Source of the DNA: Giesbergeria sp.
Lineage (GTDB): Bacteria; Pseudomonadota; Gammaproteobacteria; Burkholderiales; Burkholderiaceae_C
Length of the DNA stretch: 33,907 bases
Assembly: GCA_017985015.1 (NCBI GenBank)
Contig: JAGNYI010000032.1
Coordinates: 1-33,907, forward strand
Reading direction: 5' to 3'
In this document: in pieces, positions 26,150 through 33,907 of the stretch
How positions within the stretch are numbered: position 1 is the first letter of the stretch
Layout: each line of letters begins with the position of its first letter
The notes under the pieces: model-generated
Database searches by the model: none
The model's input: only the letters and a program-made list of their open reading frames with translations
What the model was told of the DNA's origin: nothing
Made by a program: the position numbers and the translations under genes

Positions 26150-27018
26150 TACCCTTTCACTGCGCCGGCCGTCAGGCCGCGCACAAAAAACTGCCCTGCC
26201 AGCACATAAATCACCATGGTGGGCAGGCCGGCGATGATGGCGGCCGCCATGTCCACGTTGTAGGCCTTCACGCTGCTGGACGTATTGGCCAGGTTGTTCA
26301 GCCCCACGGTGATCGGCTTCGATTCGGTGCCCGAGAACACGACGCCAAACAGGAAATCGTTCCAGATGTTGGTGAACTGCCAGATCAGCGCCACCATGAC
26401 GATGGGCATGGACAGCGGCAGCACGATGCGCCAGAAGATCTGCCAGAAACCCGCGCCGTCCATGCGCGCCGCATTCACCAACTCGTTCGGGATTGCGGCG
26501 TAGTAGTTGCGAAAGAACAGCGTGGTCCCTGCCAGGCCCGCCAGACAGTGCACCAGCACCAGCCCGGCAATCGAACTCGACAGACCCAGCCAGCCCAGCA
26601 CCTGGCTCATGGGCAGCAGCACCACCTGGTAGGGCATGAACACGCCAAACAGTAGCAGGCCAAACAGCGTGTCGCTGCCGCGAAACTTCCACAGGCTGAG
26701 CACATAACCGTTGAGCGCGCCCCAGACGGTGGAGATCGCCACCGCCGGCACCACCATCCACACCGAATTCCAGAAGAAGGGACGCAGGCCCTGGCAATCC
26801 ACCCCCGTGCACGCGCTGGACCACGCCGTGCTCCAGGCGGCTGCGTTCAGTGAGTGCGGCAGCGCGAGCAGCGAGCTGGCGCGGATTTCCTGCGCATCCT
26901 TGAACGAGGTGACCAGCATGGCGTAGAGCGGCAGCAGGAAAAATACCGAGGCCAGAACCAGCACGGCATAGACCAGCAATCGGCCCACCAAAGGGAAAAG
27001 ATGGGGCTTAGCGGTCAT
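26149..27018 (-). CDS. gtsC: Sugar ABC transporter permease (MalG/GtsC-like)
   Basis: This 289-residue inner-membrane protein has about six hydrophobic segments, the first at 11-35. The EAA loop that docks on the ATPase reads ELVNAARMDGAGFWQIFWRI, followed by VLPLSMPIV. This is the MalG-type partner of the CUT1 family. Its start overlaps the end of the preceding permease gene by 11 bp. A loop with two cysteines (SACTGVDCQG) near residue 70 is an unusual detail of the periplasmic side. The specificity, glucose or related hexose, is inferred from the binding protein. Confidence 0.92.
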   Translation of the reverse strand: MTAKPHLFPLVGRLLVYAVLVLASVFFLLPLYAMLVTSFKDAQEIRASSLLALPHSLNAAAWSTAWSSACTGVDCQGLRPFFWNSVWMVVPAVAISTVWGALNGYVLSLWKFRGSDTLFGLLLFGVFMPYQVVLLPMSQVLGWLGLSSSIAGLVLVHCLAGLAGTTLFFRNYYAAIPNELVNAARMDGAGFWQIFWRIVLPLSMPIVMVALIWQFTNIWNDFLFGVVFSGTESKPITVGLNNLANTSSSVKAYNVDMAAAIIAGLPTMVIYVLAGQFFVRGLTAGAVKG

Positions 27019-27886
27019 GGGGTTTGTTCCGCAGTTCGCTGTAGAGGTAGGGGATGACCAAGGCCGCCACGGTGGCCAGCATCATGGTCGCGCTGGCCGC
27101 GCCCAGGCCGATCTGCCCGCGCGAGAGCGACATGGTGTACATGAAGGTGGCGGGCACATCGGTGGCGTAGCCGGGGCCGCCGGCCGTGAGCGCCATCACC
27201 AGGTCAAAGCTCTTGATCGCCAGGTGCGACAGGACCATGAGCGTGGAGAAAAACACCGGCCGCAAGGCCGGCAGCACGATGCGCCAGTAGATGCGCGGCA
27301 GCGACGCGCCATCGACCTGCGCCGCCTTGATGATGCTGTCGTCGATGCCGCGCAGCCCCGCCAGAAAGAGCGCCATGGCAAAGCCGGCACTCTGCCAGAT
27401 GCCGGCAATCACCACGCAGTAGATCGCCTTGTCGGTATCGACCAGCCAGTCAAAGCTGAAACCCGCAAAGCCCCAGTCGCGGACCATCTTCTCAATGCCC
27501 AGTCCCGGGTTGAGCAGCCACTTCCAGGCCGTCCCCGTGACGATGAACGACAGCGCCATGGGGTAGAGATAAATCGTGCGCAAAGCGCCTTCGGCGCGGA
27601 TCTTCTGGTCCAGCAGCACCGCGAGCACGACCCCGATCGCCAGCGACCCGCCGACGTAGCCCGCGCCAAAGATGCCGAGATTCTTGAGCGCCACCCACCA
27701 GCGGTCCATCTCCCAGAGCTTCTGGTACTGCGCGATCCCCGCCCACTCGTAGTTGGGCAGCATGCGCGAACTCGTCAGGCTCAGCACACCGTTCCAGACC
27801 ATCAGGCCATAAATGAAGGCGAAGCCCAAGACAAAGGCAGGCGTGACCACCAGCTTGGGGAGCCAGGTTTCAAACGAATTCTTCAT
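27008..27886 (-). CDS. gtsB: Sugar ABC transporter permease (MalF/GtsB-like)
   Basis: This 292-residue inner-membrane protein has about six membrane segments. The EAA loop reads DDSIIKAAQVDGASLPRIYW, followed by RIVLPALRPVF, as in MalF-type CUT1 permeases. The start ATG 27886 has only a weak ribosome binding site. It pairs with the next gene product to form the translocation pore. The gene is separated from the upstream porin gene by about 207 bp containing a strong intrinsic terminator. Its expression therefore depends on read-through or on a promoter I cannot see. Confidence 0.92.
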   Translation of the reverse strand: MKNSFETWLPKLVVTPAFVLGFAFIYGLMVWNGVLSLTSSRMLPNYEWAGIAQYQKLWEMDRWWVALKNLGIFGAGYVGGSLAIGVVLAVLLDQKIRAEGALRTIYLYPMALSFIVTGTAWKWLLNPGLGIEKMVRDWGFAGFSFDWLVDTDKAIYCVVIAGIWQSAGFAMALFLAGLRGIDDSIIKAAQVDGASLPRIYWRIVLPALRPVFFSTLMVLSHLAIKSFDLVMALTAGGPGYATDVPATFMYTMSLSRGQIGLGAASATMMLATVAALVIPYLYSELRNKPHDR

Positions 27887-27920
27887 GGCCGCAGAGATTT
27901 ATTTGCATACACCTGCAAGG

Positions 27921-27953
27921 AAAAAAACGGGGGACACCCACTGCGTGTCCCCC
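27921..27953 (-). terminator. Intrinsic terminator between porin and permease genes
   Basis: On the minus strand GGGGGACAC (27953-27945) pairs with GTGTCCCCC (27937-27929) over a 7-nt loop and is followed at once by CGTTTTTTT. This is a textbook rho-independent terminator placed inside the transporter gene cluster, after the porin gene. Confidence 0.88.
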
Positions 27954-28000
27954 AAAGAACAAAGCTAACTCGAACTCACAAGCTTCCTTGGTCCGGTTCT

Positions 28001-28083
28001 CAATCAATCGAGTACGCGAAGGCGAAGCGCAGACAGTGCTATCGCACTGGCTAAGCGAAGCCGACAAAGCAATCGGTTGATTG
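28001..28083 (-). other. Structured 3' untranslated region of the porin gene
   Basis: CAATCAATCGA (28001-28011) can pair with TCGGTTGATTG (28073-28083) with one mismatch, closing a large loop. Inside the loop is the perfect hairpin CAGTGC-tatc-GCACTG (28034-28049). The structure lies between the porin stop and the intrinsic terminator. It could protect the porin mRNA or be a source of a 3'-UTR-derived small RNA. Confidence 0.45.
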
Positions 28084-28093
28084 ACAAGCGGAA

Positions 28094-29278
28094 CTACCAC
28101 CACACTTCGTATTGCACGCCCACCAACGTGCGCGAAGTTTTTCCATTCATGCCGAAACTGCCCGCATTGGCCACAGCGGCTGCCTGGTTCCAGTTCGCCT
28201 TGGTTACGTACAGGCGCAACTCGGGGCGGGACCAGAAGTCTTCCGAAAGGGCCAAAGCACCGGCCAGCGTGAGCTTGCTCAGCCGCTGGTCCGGGCCCGC
28301 GCCCTTGCGCGTGGTGGTGGACACCTCGGCCAGCCCCTTGAAGTGCTTGGTAAATGCGTAGGAACCGCGCGCGCCCAGGGAGAAATCCTTGGTGGTCGGG
28401 CCACCCAGATCGGAGCGGTTGGTCTGGTAGGCCATCAGCGCCTGCCCACCAAAGGGCCCGCTCTGCCAGGTGATCGAATCGGCGATGCGCGTCGCACGCT
28501 TGCCTGCGGACAGCCCGTCAATCGACTCAAATTCACCGTCGATGCGGGCATGGCCGCGCGAAGTCTGCAGGAACAGCGCGTTGCTCATTCCCTTGAGCAG
28601 AAAATCGGCCTGGTTGTGCGAGACCGAAATGCCGGAACCCGAATCTCCGTGCACCTGGCCGCTGCCGCCTACCGCCGTCAGCAGCACGCGCAGCTTGCCC
28701 CCCGGGTTGGTGTCGATGTCGGAAAGGTCGGCGTTGATCCGATGCGCCTTGACGTTGTCCGGCAGGCTGTTGTCGAACTTGTCGCCCGTGAACACCCCAA
28801 GGCCGAGCTTCATGCCGCCCACCGAGATGTCGGTCACGCCCGCGCCCTGGTTGTCGCCGTAGTTCATCAGGAAGTTGTCGACGATGTGCACGTCCTGAAT
28901 CCGCAGGCGCCGCTGGCCCACCCAGAACTTGGCCTCCGGCAGGAACGAGAAGCCGCTCATCTCCACGTAGGCCTGCTCGGTGCCGATCTTGCCGCCGCTC
29001 CATTTGGCTGGCATGTAGTCGACTTTCCACTTCACGCCGTTGGTTTCGAAGCTGCGCGCCAGGTTGATTTCAATGCCGTTGTCGCCCTCGTTGCCGAGGC
29101 GAAACTTCTGCAGATCGCCCCCCAGGGCCAAACCTCCCTTGATGCCGTCGGAGTGGTTGAACACCGGTCCCCCGCGGGAGTAGCCGTTGAATTCAAAGCC
29201 TGCAACGTCCATTGCCATTGCGCCATTCGCGCATGCGGCGGCCAAAGCCACCGCCGTGAGGCGGCTTCTTTTCATCAT
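28094..29278 (-). CDS. LamB-like carbohydrate porin
   Basis: This 394-residue outer-membrane protein has a signal peptide of about 22 residues (ending GAMA). Maltoporin-family features are GFEFNGYSRGGP at the mature N-terminus, the LGNEGDNGIEINLAR segment, YGDNQGAGV, and FWSRPELRLYVT before a C-terminus ending in aromatic Trp (YEVWW), as barrel proteins do. It should form an 18-strand sugar-selective channel. Two adjacent ATGs (29278, 29275) follow AAGGGA. It lies 22 bp after the binding-protein gene, so outer-membrane entry and periplasmic capture are made together. In Pseudomonas the matching gene is oprB, from a different porin family. Confidence 0.9.
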   Translation of the reverse strand: MMKRSRLTAVALAAACANGAMAMDVAGFEFNGYSRGGPVFNHSDGIKGGLALGGDLQKFRLGNEGDNGIEINLARSFETNGVKWKVDYMPAKWSGGKIGTEQAYVEMSGFSFLPEAKFWVGQRRLRIQDVHIVDNFLMNYGDNQGAGVTDISVGGMKLGLGVFTGDKFDNSLPDNVKAHRINADLSDIDTNPGGKLRVLLTAVGGSGQVHGDSGSGISVSHNQADFLLKGMSNALFLQTSRGHARIDGEFESIDGLSAGKRATRIADSITWQSGPFGGQALMAYQTNRSDLGGPTTKDFSLGARGSYAFTKHFKGLAEVSTTTRKGAGPDQRLSKLTLAGALALSEDFWSRPELRLYVTKANWNQAAAVANAGSFGMNGKTSRTLVGVQYEVWW

Positions 29279-29300
29279 GATGGAATCCCTTAGTGCGGTT

Positions 29301-30551
29301 TTATTGGGTTTTCGCGGCGGTCGCGATCTGCTTCATGGCCTCGGCGACGCTCACCTTGTCGTCGTTCCAGAACTGGCTGACGACATCCTTGATGGCCCCC
29401 TCCGTGGCGGGCGCAATCGCCATGCCGTGGGCCACGCTGGGCACCAGGCCGCCGTTCTTTGCGGTTTCCGTGAAGTCTTTGTTGGAGAGCTTGGCGCAGT
29501 CGTCAAACTTGTCCATGTTCTGCCCGGTGCGCACGGGAATGGAGCCCTTGTTCAGGTTGAACACCTCTTGAAACCCGCTGCTCATGAGCGCGCTCGCCAG
29601 GTCGCTCTGCGCCTTCTGCGCAGCCGGGTCCTTGAGCTTGAAGAAAATGAACGAATCGACGTTGAAGGTGAACGCGTTCGCCGTGCCCGGCGCAGCAGCG
29701 CACAGAAAATCCTTGTTTGGCGCCTTGCCGGCCGCCAGAAATTCGCCCTTGGCCCAGTCGCCCATCAGCTGGAAGCCCGCCTTGCCCTGAATCAGCATGG
29801 CGGTGGCCAGGTTCCAGTCGCGCCCAGGTGCCGCCGGATCGGTGTACGACTTGATGCGGCGAAAGGTCTCCAGCGATTGCTTCATGGTGTCGCTGCCCAA
29901 GGCCTTGGGGTCGAGCTTGACCAGGGCGTCCTGGTAAAACTTGGCACCACCCACCCCGAGCACCACCGATTCAAAGGTGGTGAAGTCCTGCCAGTTCTGC
30001 CCGCCATGGGCCACCGGAATCAGCCCGGCCGCCTTGAGCTTGTCGGCCGCGGCAAAGAACGCATCCCAGGTGGTGGGCATGGCGCTCACGCCCGCCTTCT
30101 TGAGCGCGTCCGCACTGCCCCACAGCCAGTTGACACGGTGCACGTTGACGGGTGCCGCCACATAGTTGCCCTGGTATTTCATGACGTTGGCCACCACCTT
30201 GGGCAGCGCATCGTCCCATTTTTCGGCCTTGGCGAGGCCATTCATGTTGGCCAGCACGCCTTCGGCGGCCCACTCCTGAATGGCGGGCCCCTTGACTTGG
30301 GCGGCAGACGGCGGATTGCCAGAGATCACGCGGCTCTTGAGCACCGTCATGGCGCTGTCGCCGCCGCCCCCGGCCACGGCAAAATCGCGCCAGGTATGGC
30401 CTTTGGCCTGCATGATCTTCTTGAGCTCGGCCGCCGATTTGGCCTCGCCGCCGGAAGTCCAGTAATGCAAGACCTCCACCTCGCCGGCGCTGGCGGACAA
30501 GGCGGCCGCCAAGCCTATCGTCGCTGCCGCGATCTTTGTGATGTTCCCCAT
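29301..30551 (-). CDS. gtsA: Glucose-type ABC transporter substrate-binding protein (GtsA-like)
   Basis: This 416-residue periplasmic protein has a signal peptide ending near ALSASA at 22. The mature start EVEVLHYWTSGGEAKSA and the segments WRDFAVAGGGGDSAMTVLK, GNPPSAAQVKGPAIQEWA and VNVHRVNWLWG strongly resemble glucose-binding proteins of Pseudomonas GtsA type (CUT1, solute-binding family 1). The start ATG 30551 has AGGAG 9 nt upstream; the longer frame runs into the control region and is rejected. It is the first gene of the transporter cluster. A HexR-like site lies 65 bp upstream and a two-component system is divergent, so it is probably both KDPG-responsive and sensor-controlled. Confidence 0.93.
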   Translation of the reverse strand: MGNITKIAAATIGLAAALSASAGEVEVLHYWTSGGEAKSAAELKKIMQAKGHTWRDFAVAGGGGDSAMTVLKSRVISGNPPSAAQVKGPAIQEWAAEGVLANMNGLAKAEKWDDALPKVVANVMKYQGNYVAAPVNVHRVNWLWGSADALKKAGVSAMPTTWDAFFAAADKLKAAGLIPVAHGGQNWQDFTTFESVVLGVGGAKFYQDALVKLDPKALGSDTMKQSLETFRRIKSYTDPAAPGRDWNLATAMLIQGKAGFQLMGDWAKGEFLAAGKAPNKDFLCAAAPGTANAFTFNVDSFIFFKLKDPAAQKAQSDLASALMSSGFQEVFNLNKGSIPVRTGQNMDKFDDCAKLSNKDFTETAKNGGLVPSVAHGMAIAPATEGAIKDVVSQFWNDDKVSVAEAMKQIATAAKTQ

Positions 30552-30615
30552 ACCCGTTGTCTCCTGAATGTTGTGGTTTCCTCTTGAGCCGACGCCCCTC
30601 GCTATCAGCGCAGCC

Positions 30616-30630
30616 CGTACTTTAATTACA
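30616..30630 (-). promoter_or_regulatory. HexR-like operator upstream of gtsA
   Basis: On the minus strand TGTAATTAAAGTACG matches TGTAATTAAATTACA at 13 of 15 positions. It lies in the 138-bp gap between gtsA and the divergent response regulator gene, where it could affect both. Confidence 0.6.
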
Positions 30631-30642
30631 ATAATTAATTGT
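30628..30642. promoter_or_regulatory. Second dyad overlapping the gtsA operator
   Basis: ACAAT-AATTA-ATTGT is a perfect 5-bp inverted repeat that shares three bases with the HexR-like site. It might bind the neighbouring response regulator or another factor; no consensus is known to me. Confidence 0.35.
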
Positions 30643-30689
30643 TGTCCTGGTACTTTCCCTGATGATGCCGCCGGGCAAATTTCAGAGCT

Positions 30690-31418
30690 ATGCTCAATTC
30701 CATGTTCACGATTCTCATCGTCGAAGACGACGCCCTGCTGCTCGACGCATTGACCGGGCAGCTCCAGCAGCAGGGCTACGGCGTCTGCACCGCGTCCAGC
30801 GTGCCAGAGGCTTGCGCATCGCTGCAGACACGTGCGGTGGACGGGATCATTCTCGACCTGGGCCTGCCGGGAGCCGACGGCATGGAGCTGCTGGTCTGGG
30901 TGCGCAGTCACATTGCGGGCTTGCCGGTTCTCATCCTCACCGCCCGCGACGGCGTGGACGAGCGGGTGCGCGGGCTCAATGCCGGTGCCGACGACTACAT
31001 CACCAAGCCCTTCAACATGCAGGAGCTACAGGCCCGGCTGCAGGCCATGCTGCGGCGCGCGCGCCAGCCGGCGTTCGTCCATTCCGCCAGTGCATTGGGA
31101 GGTCAAGGCCTCAACCTGGGGCCGCTGCAGCTGGACCCGGCCAGCCAGACGGCTGCACTGGGTGGCGTACCACTCGAATTGACGCAGCGCGAGTGGGAAT
31201 TGCTTGAACTGCTGGTGCAGCGCTGCGGCGAAGTGGTCACGCGCGAGGATGTGCTGGCCGCATGGCGCGCCAGCCCACCCGAGCCTGGGCAGGCCGCCGC
31301 CATGCTCAACTCGAACGCGCTGGAGGTCTACGTGCACCGCCTGCGCAAAAAACTCGACTCCTCCAGCTTGGCGATTCGCAATATTCGCGGCCTGGGCTAC
31401 ATGCTGGCCAAACCCTGA
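30690..31418 (+). CDS. OmpR-family response regulator (TctD/GltR-like)
   Basis: This 242-residue protein has a receiver domain with D13-D14, phosphoacceptor Asp56 in ILDLGLP and Lys106 in DDYITKP. A winged helix follows, with LTQREWELLELL, NALEVYVHRLRKKLD and NIRGLGYML. It starts at ATG 30690 or 30702; neither has a clear ribosome binding site. It is divergent from the glucose transporter operon and followed by its kinase. In Pseudomonas the comparable pair GltR-GtrS controls the gts operon, so the same role is inferred here. The TctDE family (tricarboxylate control) is the alternative by sequence. Confidence 0.9.
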   Translation: MLNSMFTILIVEDDALLLDALTGQLQQQGYGVCTASSVPEACASLQTRAVDGIILDLGLPGADGMELLVWVRSHIAGLPVLILTARDGVDERVRGLNAGADDYITKPFNMQELQARLQAMLRRARQPAFVHSASALGGQGLNLGPLQLDPASQTAALGGVPLELTQREWELLELLVQRCGEVVTREDVLAAWRASPPEPGQAAAMLNSNALEVYVHRLRKKLDSSSLAIRNIRGLGYMLAKP

Positions 31419-31515
31419 AGCCGGAAATGCCCCTGCCCCACCGCGCCTTTTTCGCTGTGCCTCGGGCAAGCCGGGCCGCGCCGATTCGGCGGTATCCGGT
31501 TTGGGCCTAGACGCC

Positions 31516-32907
31516 ATGCAGCCGGTCTCCCGCGTCTCGCTCAAGCGCAAACTGCTGCTGTGGCTGCTGTTGCCGCAGCTGGTGCTGTGGCTGTCGGGCG
31601 GATTTTTCGCCTGGCGGCTGGCGCTGCAAAACGGCGAAAAAGGCATTGACCAGACGCTTACGCAGTCGGTGCGCGGACTGGCGCGGCAGATCAAACCGAT
31701 TGGAGACGGACTGCTGGTCGACTTTCCCAAGGCCGCGCAAGACCTGCTGGAGCAGGATCCGGCCGATCGCATCACCTACATGGTGTCGTCCCCACCCGGC
31801 AAGTTCCTGCTGGGCAATGCCCAATTGCCGCCCCCGCCGCCGGTCAGCGTGCGTGTGGGCGAGCCGCTGCTGTACCAGGCGCGCCTGGACGGGAAAACCG
31901 TGCGCGTCGCCCTGCTGGACGTGGACTACGGCACGCCCCAGGCGCGCCAAACCCTGCGCGTGCAGGTGGCCCAAAGCCTGGCCGTACGCCAGCGCATTGC
32001 ACAGGAGCTGCTGGCGCAAATGCTGCTCCCCATGGGCCTCATGGGCCTTGCGCTCAGCGCATTGGTGTATGCCGGTGTCCTGCGCGGCCTGCAGCCGCTC
32101 AAGCGGCTCGAAGCACAGATCGAGCAGGCCGGGGCCCGGCCCCATGGCGGCGCCGAGCCGCTGCTGCCCATCGAGCTCACCTCGGCGCCGCAGGAGGTGC
32201 ATTCGCTGGCCAGTACCATCAACGGGTTGCTTGAAGCCGTTGCAAGTGGCCAGCAAAAGGAAAAGCGATTTTTGAACGACGCAGCACACCAGTTGCGCAC
32301 GCCGCTCGCCGGACTGATTGCCCAGACCGAGCTGGCGCTGCACGAGAGCCGGGAGCCGGCGGTACGCGAGCGTCTGGAGAAAGTTCTCTCGGCCGCCCGG
32401 CGCAGCGCCCATCTGGTACACCAGTTGCTGCAGCTCGCGCGCTCGGAGGCCCACGTGGAGATGCAGCCACTCGACCTCGCCGCGCTGGCCCGCGAGGTGG
32501 CCCGCGAGTGTGCAGGCCGCGCGCTTGCACAAGGCACCGATCTGGGCTACGAGGGCGACGAGCAACGCATGGTGCAGGGCCAGCCGCTGCTGCTGCGCGA
32601 GGCCCTCAACAACCTGATCGACAACGCACTGCATTACGCAGGCCCTGGCGCCACCGTGACGGTGCGCGTCTCGGCCAACCCCGATGGCTGGGCCGACCTG
32701 GTGGTGGAAGACGACGGACCGGGGGTGGCACAGCAGCACTTCGCCGATCTGTTCTCGCGCTTCTGGCGCGGCTCCGATCAGGCCGGTGGCTGCGGCCTGG
32801 GCTTGTCCATCGTCGAGGAAATCGCCTTGCGCCACGGAGGCCGCGCCGTGGCGGAGCCCGTGCGTCCACATGGTTTGCGGGCGGGGCTGAAACTGCCCCT
32901 GACCTGA
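31516..32907 (+). CDS. Sensor histidine kinase (TctE/GtrS-like)
   Basis: This is a 463-residue inner-membrane kinase. TM1 is at about 12-33, a periplasmic sensor of about 125 residues follows (2CSK_N-like, starting ALQNGEKGIDQTLTQSVRGL), and TM2 is near 168-192. The HisKA box FLNDAAHQLRTPLAG has His258. The ATPase domain has N-box ALNNLIDNALHYAG, VEDDGPGV, FSRFWRG and GCGLGLSIVEE. The frame is open far upstream through the regulator gene, so the start is not forced, but ATG 31516 gives the expected N-terminus. The gap to the regulator gene is 97 bp, longer than usual for a coupled pair. The likely ligand is a sugar or sugar acid, inferred from position only. Confidence 0.9.
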   Translation: MQPVSRVSLKRKLLLWLLLPQLVLWLSGGFFAWRLALQNGEKGIDQTLTQSVRGLARQIKPIGDGLLVDFPKAAQDLLEQDPADRITYMVSSPPGKFLLGNAQLPPPPPVSVRVGEPLLYQARLDGKTVRVALLDVDYGTPQARQTLRVQVAQSLAVRQRIAQELLAQMLLPMGLMGLALSALVYAGVLRGLQPLKRLEAQIEQAGARPHGGAEPLLPIELTSAPQEVHSLASTINGLLEAVASGQQKEKRFLNDAAHQLRTPLAGLIAQTELALHESREPAVRERLEKVLSAARRSAHLVHQLLQLARSEAHVEMQPLDLAALAREVARECAGRALAQGTDLGYEGDEQRMVQGQPLLLREALNNLIDNALHYAGPGATVTVRVSANPDGWADLVVEDDGPGVAQQHFADLFSRFWRGSDQAGGCGLGLSIVEEIALRHGGRAVAEPVRPHGLRAGLKLPLT

Positions 32908-32935
32908 ATGGGCAATCGCCCTGCGGGCGCAGCCC

Positions 32936-33883
32936 TCACGCTGCCTGGATAAGCTTTTCCAGCTTGATGGCATCCACCGCAAAAGCACGAATGCCTTCGG
33001 CCAGCTTCTCGGTGGCCATGGCGTCTTCGTTCAGGGCATAGCGAAAGCCCGCCTCGTCGTACTGCACCGCTGCGATCTCCATCTTGCCTGCCGCATCCGC
33101 ATCCAGCGCGCGTGCGAAAGGCGCCTCGGTCTGCGCGAGCTGGGCCAGCAGATCCGGTGCAATCGTGAGCAGATCGCAGCCCGCCAGCGCAGTGATCTGC
33201 CCGACGTTGCGAAAGCTCGCTCCCATGACTTCGGTGGCAATGCCGAAATGCTTGTAGTAGTTGAAGATCTGCCTGACCGACTGCACGCCCGGGTCATTGG
33301 CCCCGGCGCGCGCCGCCTCGTCCCACGCAGCGCCGGCGCTTTTCTTGTGCCAGTCGTAAATGCGCCCGACAAACGGGGAGATGAGCTGCACCTTGGCCTG
33401 GCCGCAGGCCACGGCCTGGGCCATGGAGAACAGCAGGGTCAGGTTGGTATGGATGCCGCGCGCTTCGAGCTTGCGCGCCGCCTCAATCCCTTCCCAGGTA
33501 GCTGCGACTTTGATCAGCACGCGGTCAATGTGCAAGCCCTCGGCCTGGTAGAGCTCAATGATCCGCTCGGCACGCGAGACGGTGGCGCTGGTGTCAAAGC
33601 TCAAGCGGGCATCGACCTCGGTGGATACGCGCCCCGGAATGGTGGCCAGAATCTCGCACCCAAAACGCACCAGCAGGCGGTCGATGACCTCGTCCATGGC
33701 ACGGCCGCGCCAAGCAGCGACGGTGTCTTTCAACAGCGGCGCATATTCGGGTTTTTGCACCGCCTTGAGGATCAGCGAGGGGTTGGTGGTGGCGTCTTGC
33801 GGCTGGAACTGGGCCAGTTGCTTGAAGTCGCCGGTATCGGCGACGACGGTGGTGAATTGTTTGAGGGCGTCGAGCTGGTTCAT
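32936..33883 (-). CDS. tal: Transaldolase
   Basis: This 315-residue enzyme is of the E. coli TalB class. The Schiff-base lysine is Lys125 in [13 protein letters not shown]; Asp16 (VVADTGD), DATTNPSLI and SFDTSAT are further conserved segments. It transfers dihydroxyacetone units between fructose 6-phosphate and erythrose 4-phosphate in the pentose phosphate pathway. The start ATG 33883 has AGGA about 9 nt upstream on the minus strand, and the five extra residues of the longer frame are not needed. It converges on the kinase gene over 28 bp. No HexR-like site can be judged, since the upstream region is cut off by the window end. Confidence 0.96.
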   Translation of the reverse strand: MNQLDALKQFTTVVADTGDFKQLAQFQPQDATTNPSLILKAVQKPEYAPLLKDTVAAWRGRAMDEVIDRLLVRFGCEILATIPGRVSTEVDARLSFDTSATVSRAERIIELYQAEGLHIDRVLIKVAATWEGIEAARKLEARGIHTNLTLLFSMAQAVACGQAKVQLISPFVGRIYDWHKKSAGAAWDEAARAGANDPGVQSVRQIFNYYKHFGIATEVMGASFRNVGQITALAGCDLLTIAPDLLAQLAQTEAPFARALDADAAGKMEIAAVQYDEAGFRYALNEDAMATEKLAEGIRAFAVDAIKLEKLIQAA

Positions 33884-33907
33884 GCGGGATCCTGGCAAGC
33901 AAAGCGG

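Noticed and set aside
26024-26824. Minus-strand frame overlapping gtsC in another frame
   Set aside because: It lacks the membrane segments and EAA motif present in the overlapping permease, which is clearly the coding frame.
32910-32935. Short GC hairpins between the kinase and transaldolase genes
   Set aside because: The stems are only 4 bp and have no T-run, too weak to call as a terminator.

Overview
The window is about 34 kb of GC-rich bacterial chromosome. It looks like a betaproteobacterium of the order Burkholderiales, most likely family Comamonadaceae (Acidovorax or relatives). The evidence is tandem cyanophycin synthetase genes, a groES-groEL operon under a CIRCE operator, an Entner-Doudoroff gene set next to a Gts-type glucose ABC transporter, and six copies of a short two-hairpin intergenic repeat of a kind I recall from Comamonadaceae genomes. 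There is no sign of phage, plasmid or IS genes, and I see no tRNA, rRNA or CRISPR array.

Layout. 1-3469 (+): the 3' end of one cyanophycin synthetase gene, a complete second one, and a creA-family gene 7 bp behind it. 3547-5753: a DsbA/FrnE-like thiol oxidoreductase (-) and a membrane protein with a C-terminal SPOR domain (+). 5892-8215: heat-shock promoter, CIRCE, groES, a structured spacer, groEL and its terminator, followed by a DUF805 membrane protein (-). 8833-12507 (+): a five-gene redox cluster made of an SHP-type monoheme cytochrome c, a diheme cytochrome c, a membrane cytochrome b and a QseBC-like two-component system. 12596-17943: an AraC-family regulator (-) divergent from two translationally coupled acyl-CoA dehydrogenase-like subunits, an acetoacetate-decarboxylase-family protein and a short-chain dehydrogenase (+). 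18068-33883: central sugar metabolism, comprising eda, edd, pgi (-), zwf (+), glk, ABC ATPase, two permeases, a LamB-like porin and a glucose-type binding protein (-), a divergent TctDE/GltR-GtrS-like two-component system (+), and transaldolase (-).

How the genes fit together. The right half forms a coherent glucose module: outer-membrane porin, periplasmic capture, inner-membrane transport, phosphorylation (Glk), oxidation (Zwf) and Entner-Doudoroff cleavage (Edd, Eda), with Pgi and Tal linking to recycling and the pentose phosphate pathway. HexR-like palindromes (TGTAA-N5-TTACA type) lie before edd, between pgi and zwf, and before the binding-protein gene, so one repressor probably coordinates the set. 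Neither hexR nor pgl is in the window.

Most notable features: (i) six copies of an intergenic repeat that all keep the same 6-5-6-4-7-7-7 double-hairpin geometry; (ii) a long imperfect inverted repeat inside the transporter operon that also holds a small ORF with a good ribosome binding site; (iii) a strong intrinsic terminator inside the same operon; (iv) an acyl-CoA dehydrogenase pair in which only one partner keeps the catalytic glutamate, in an operon of unknown substrate.
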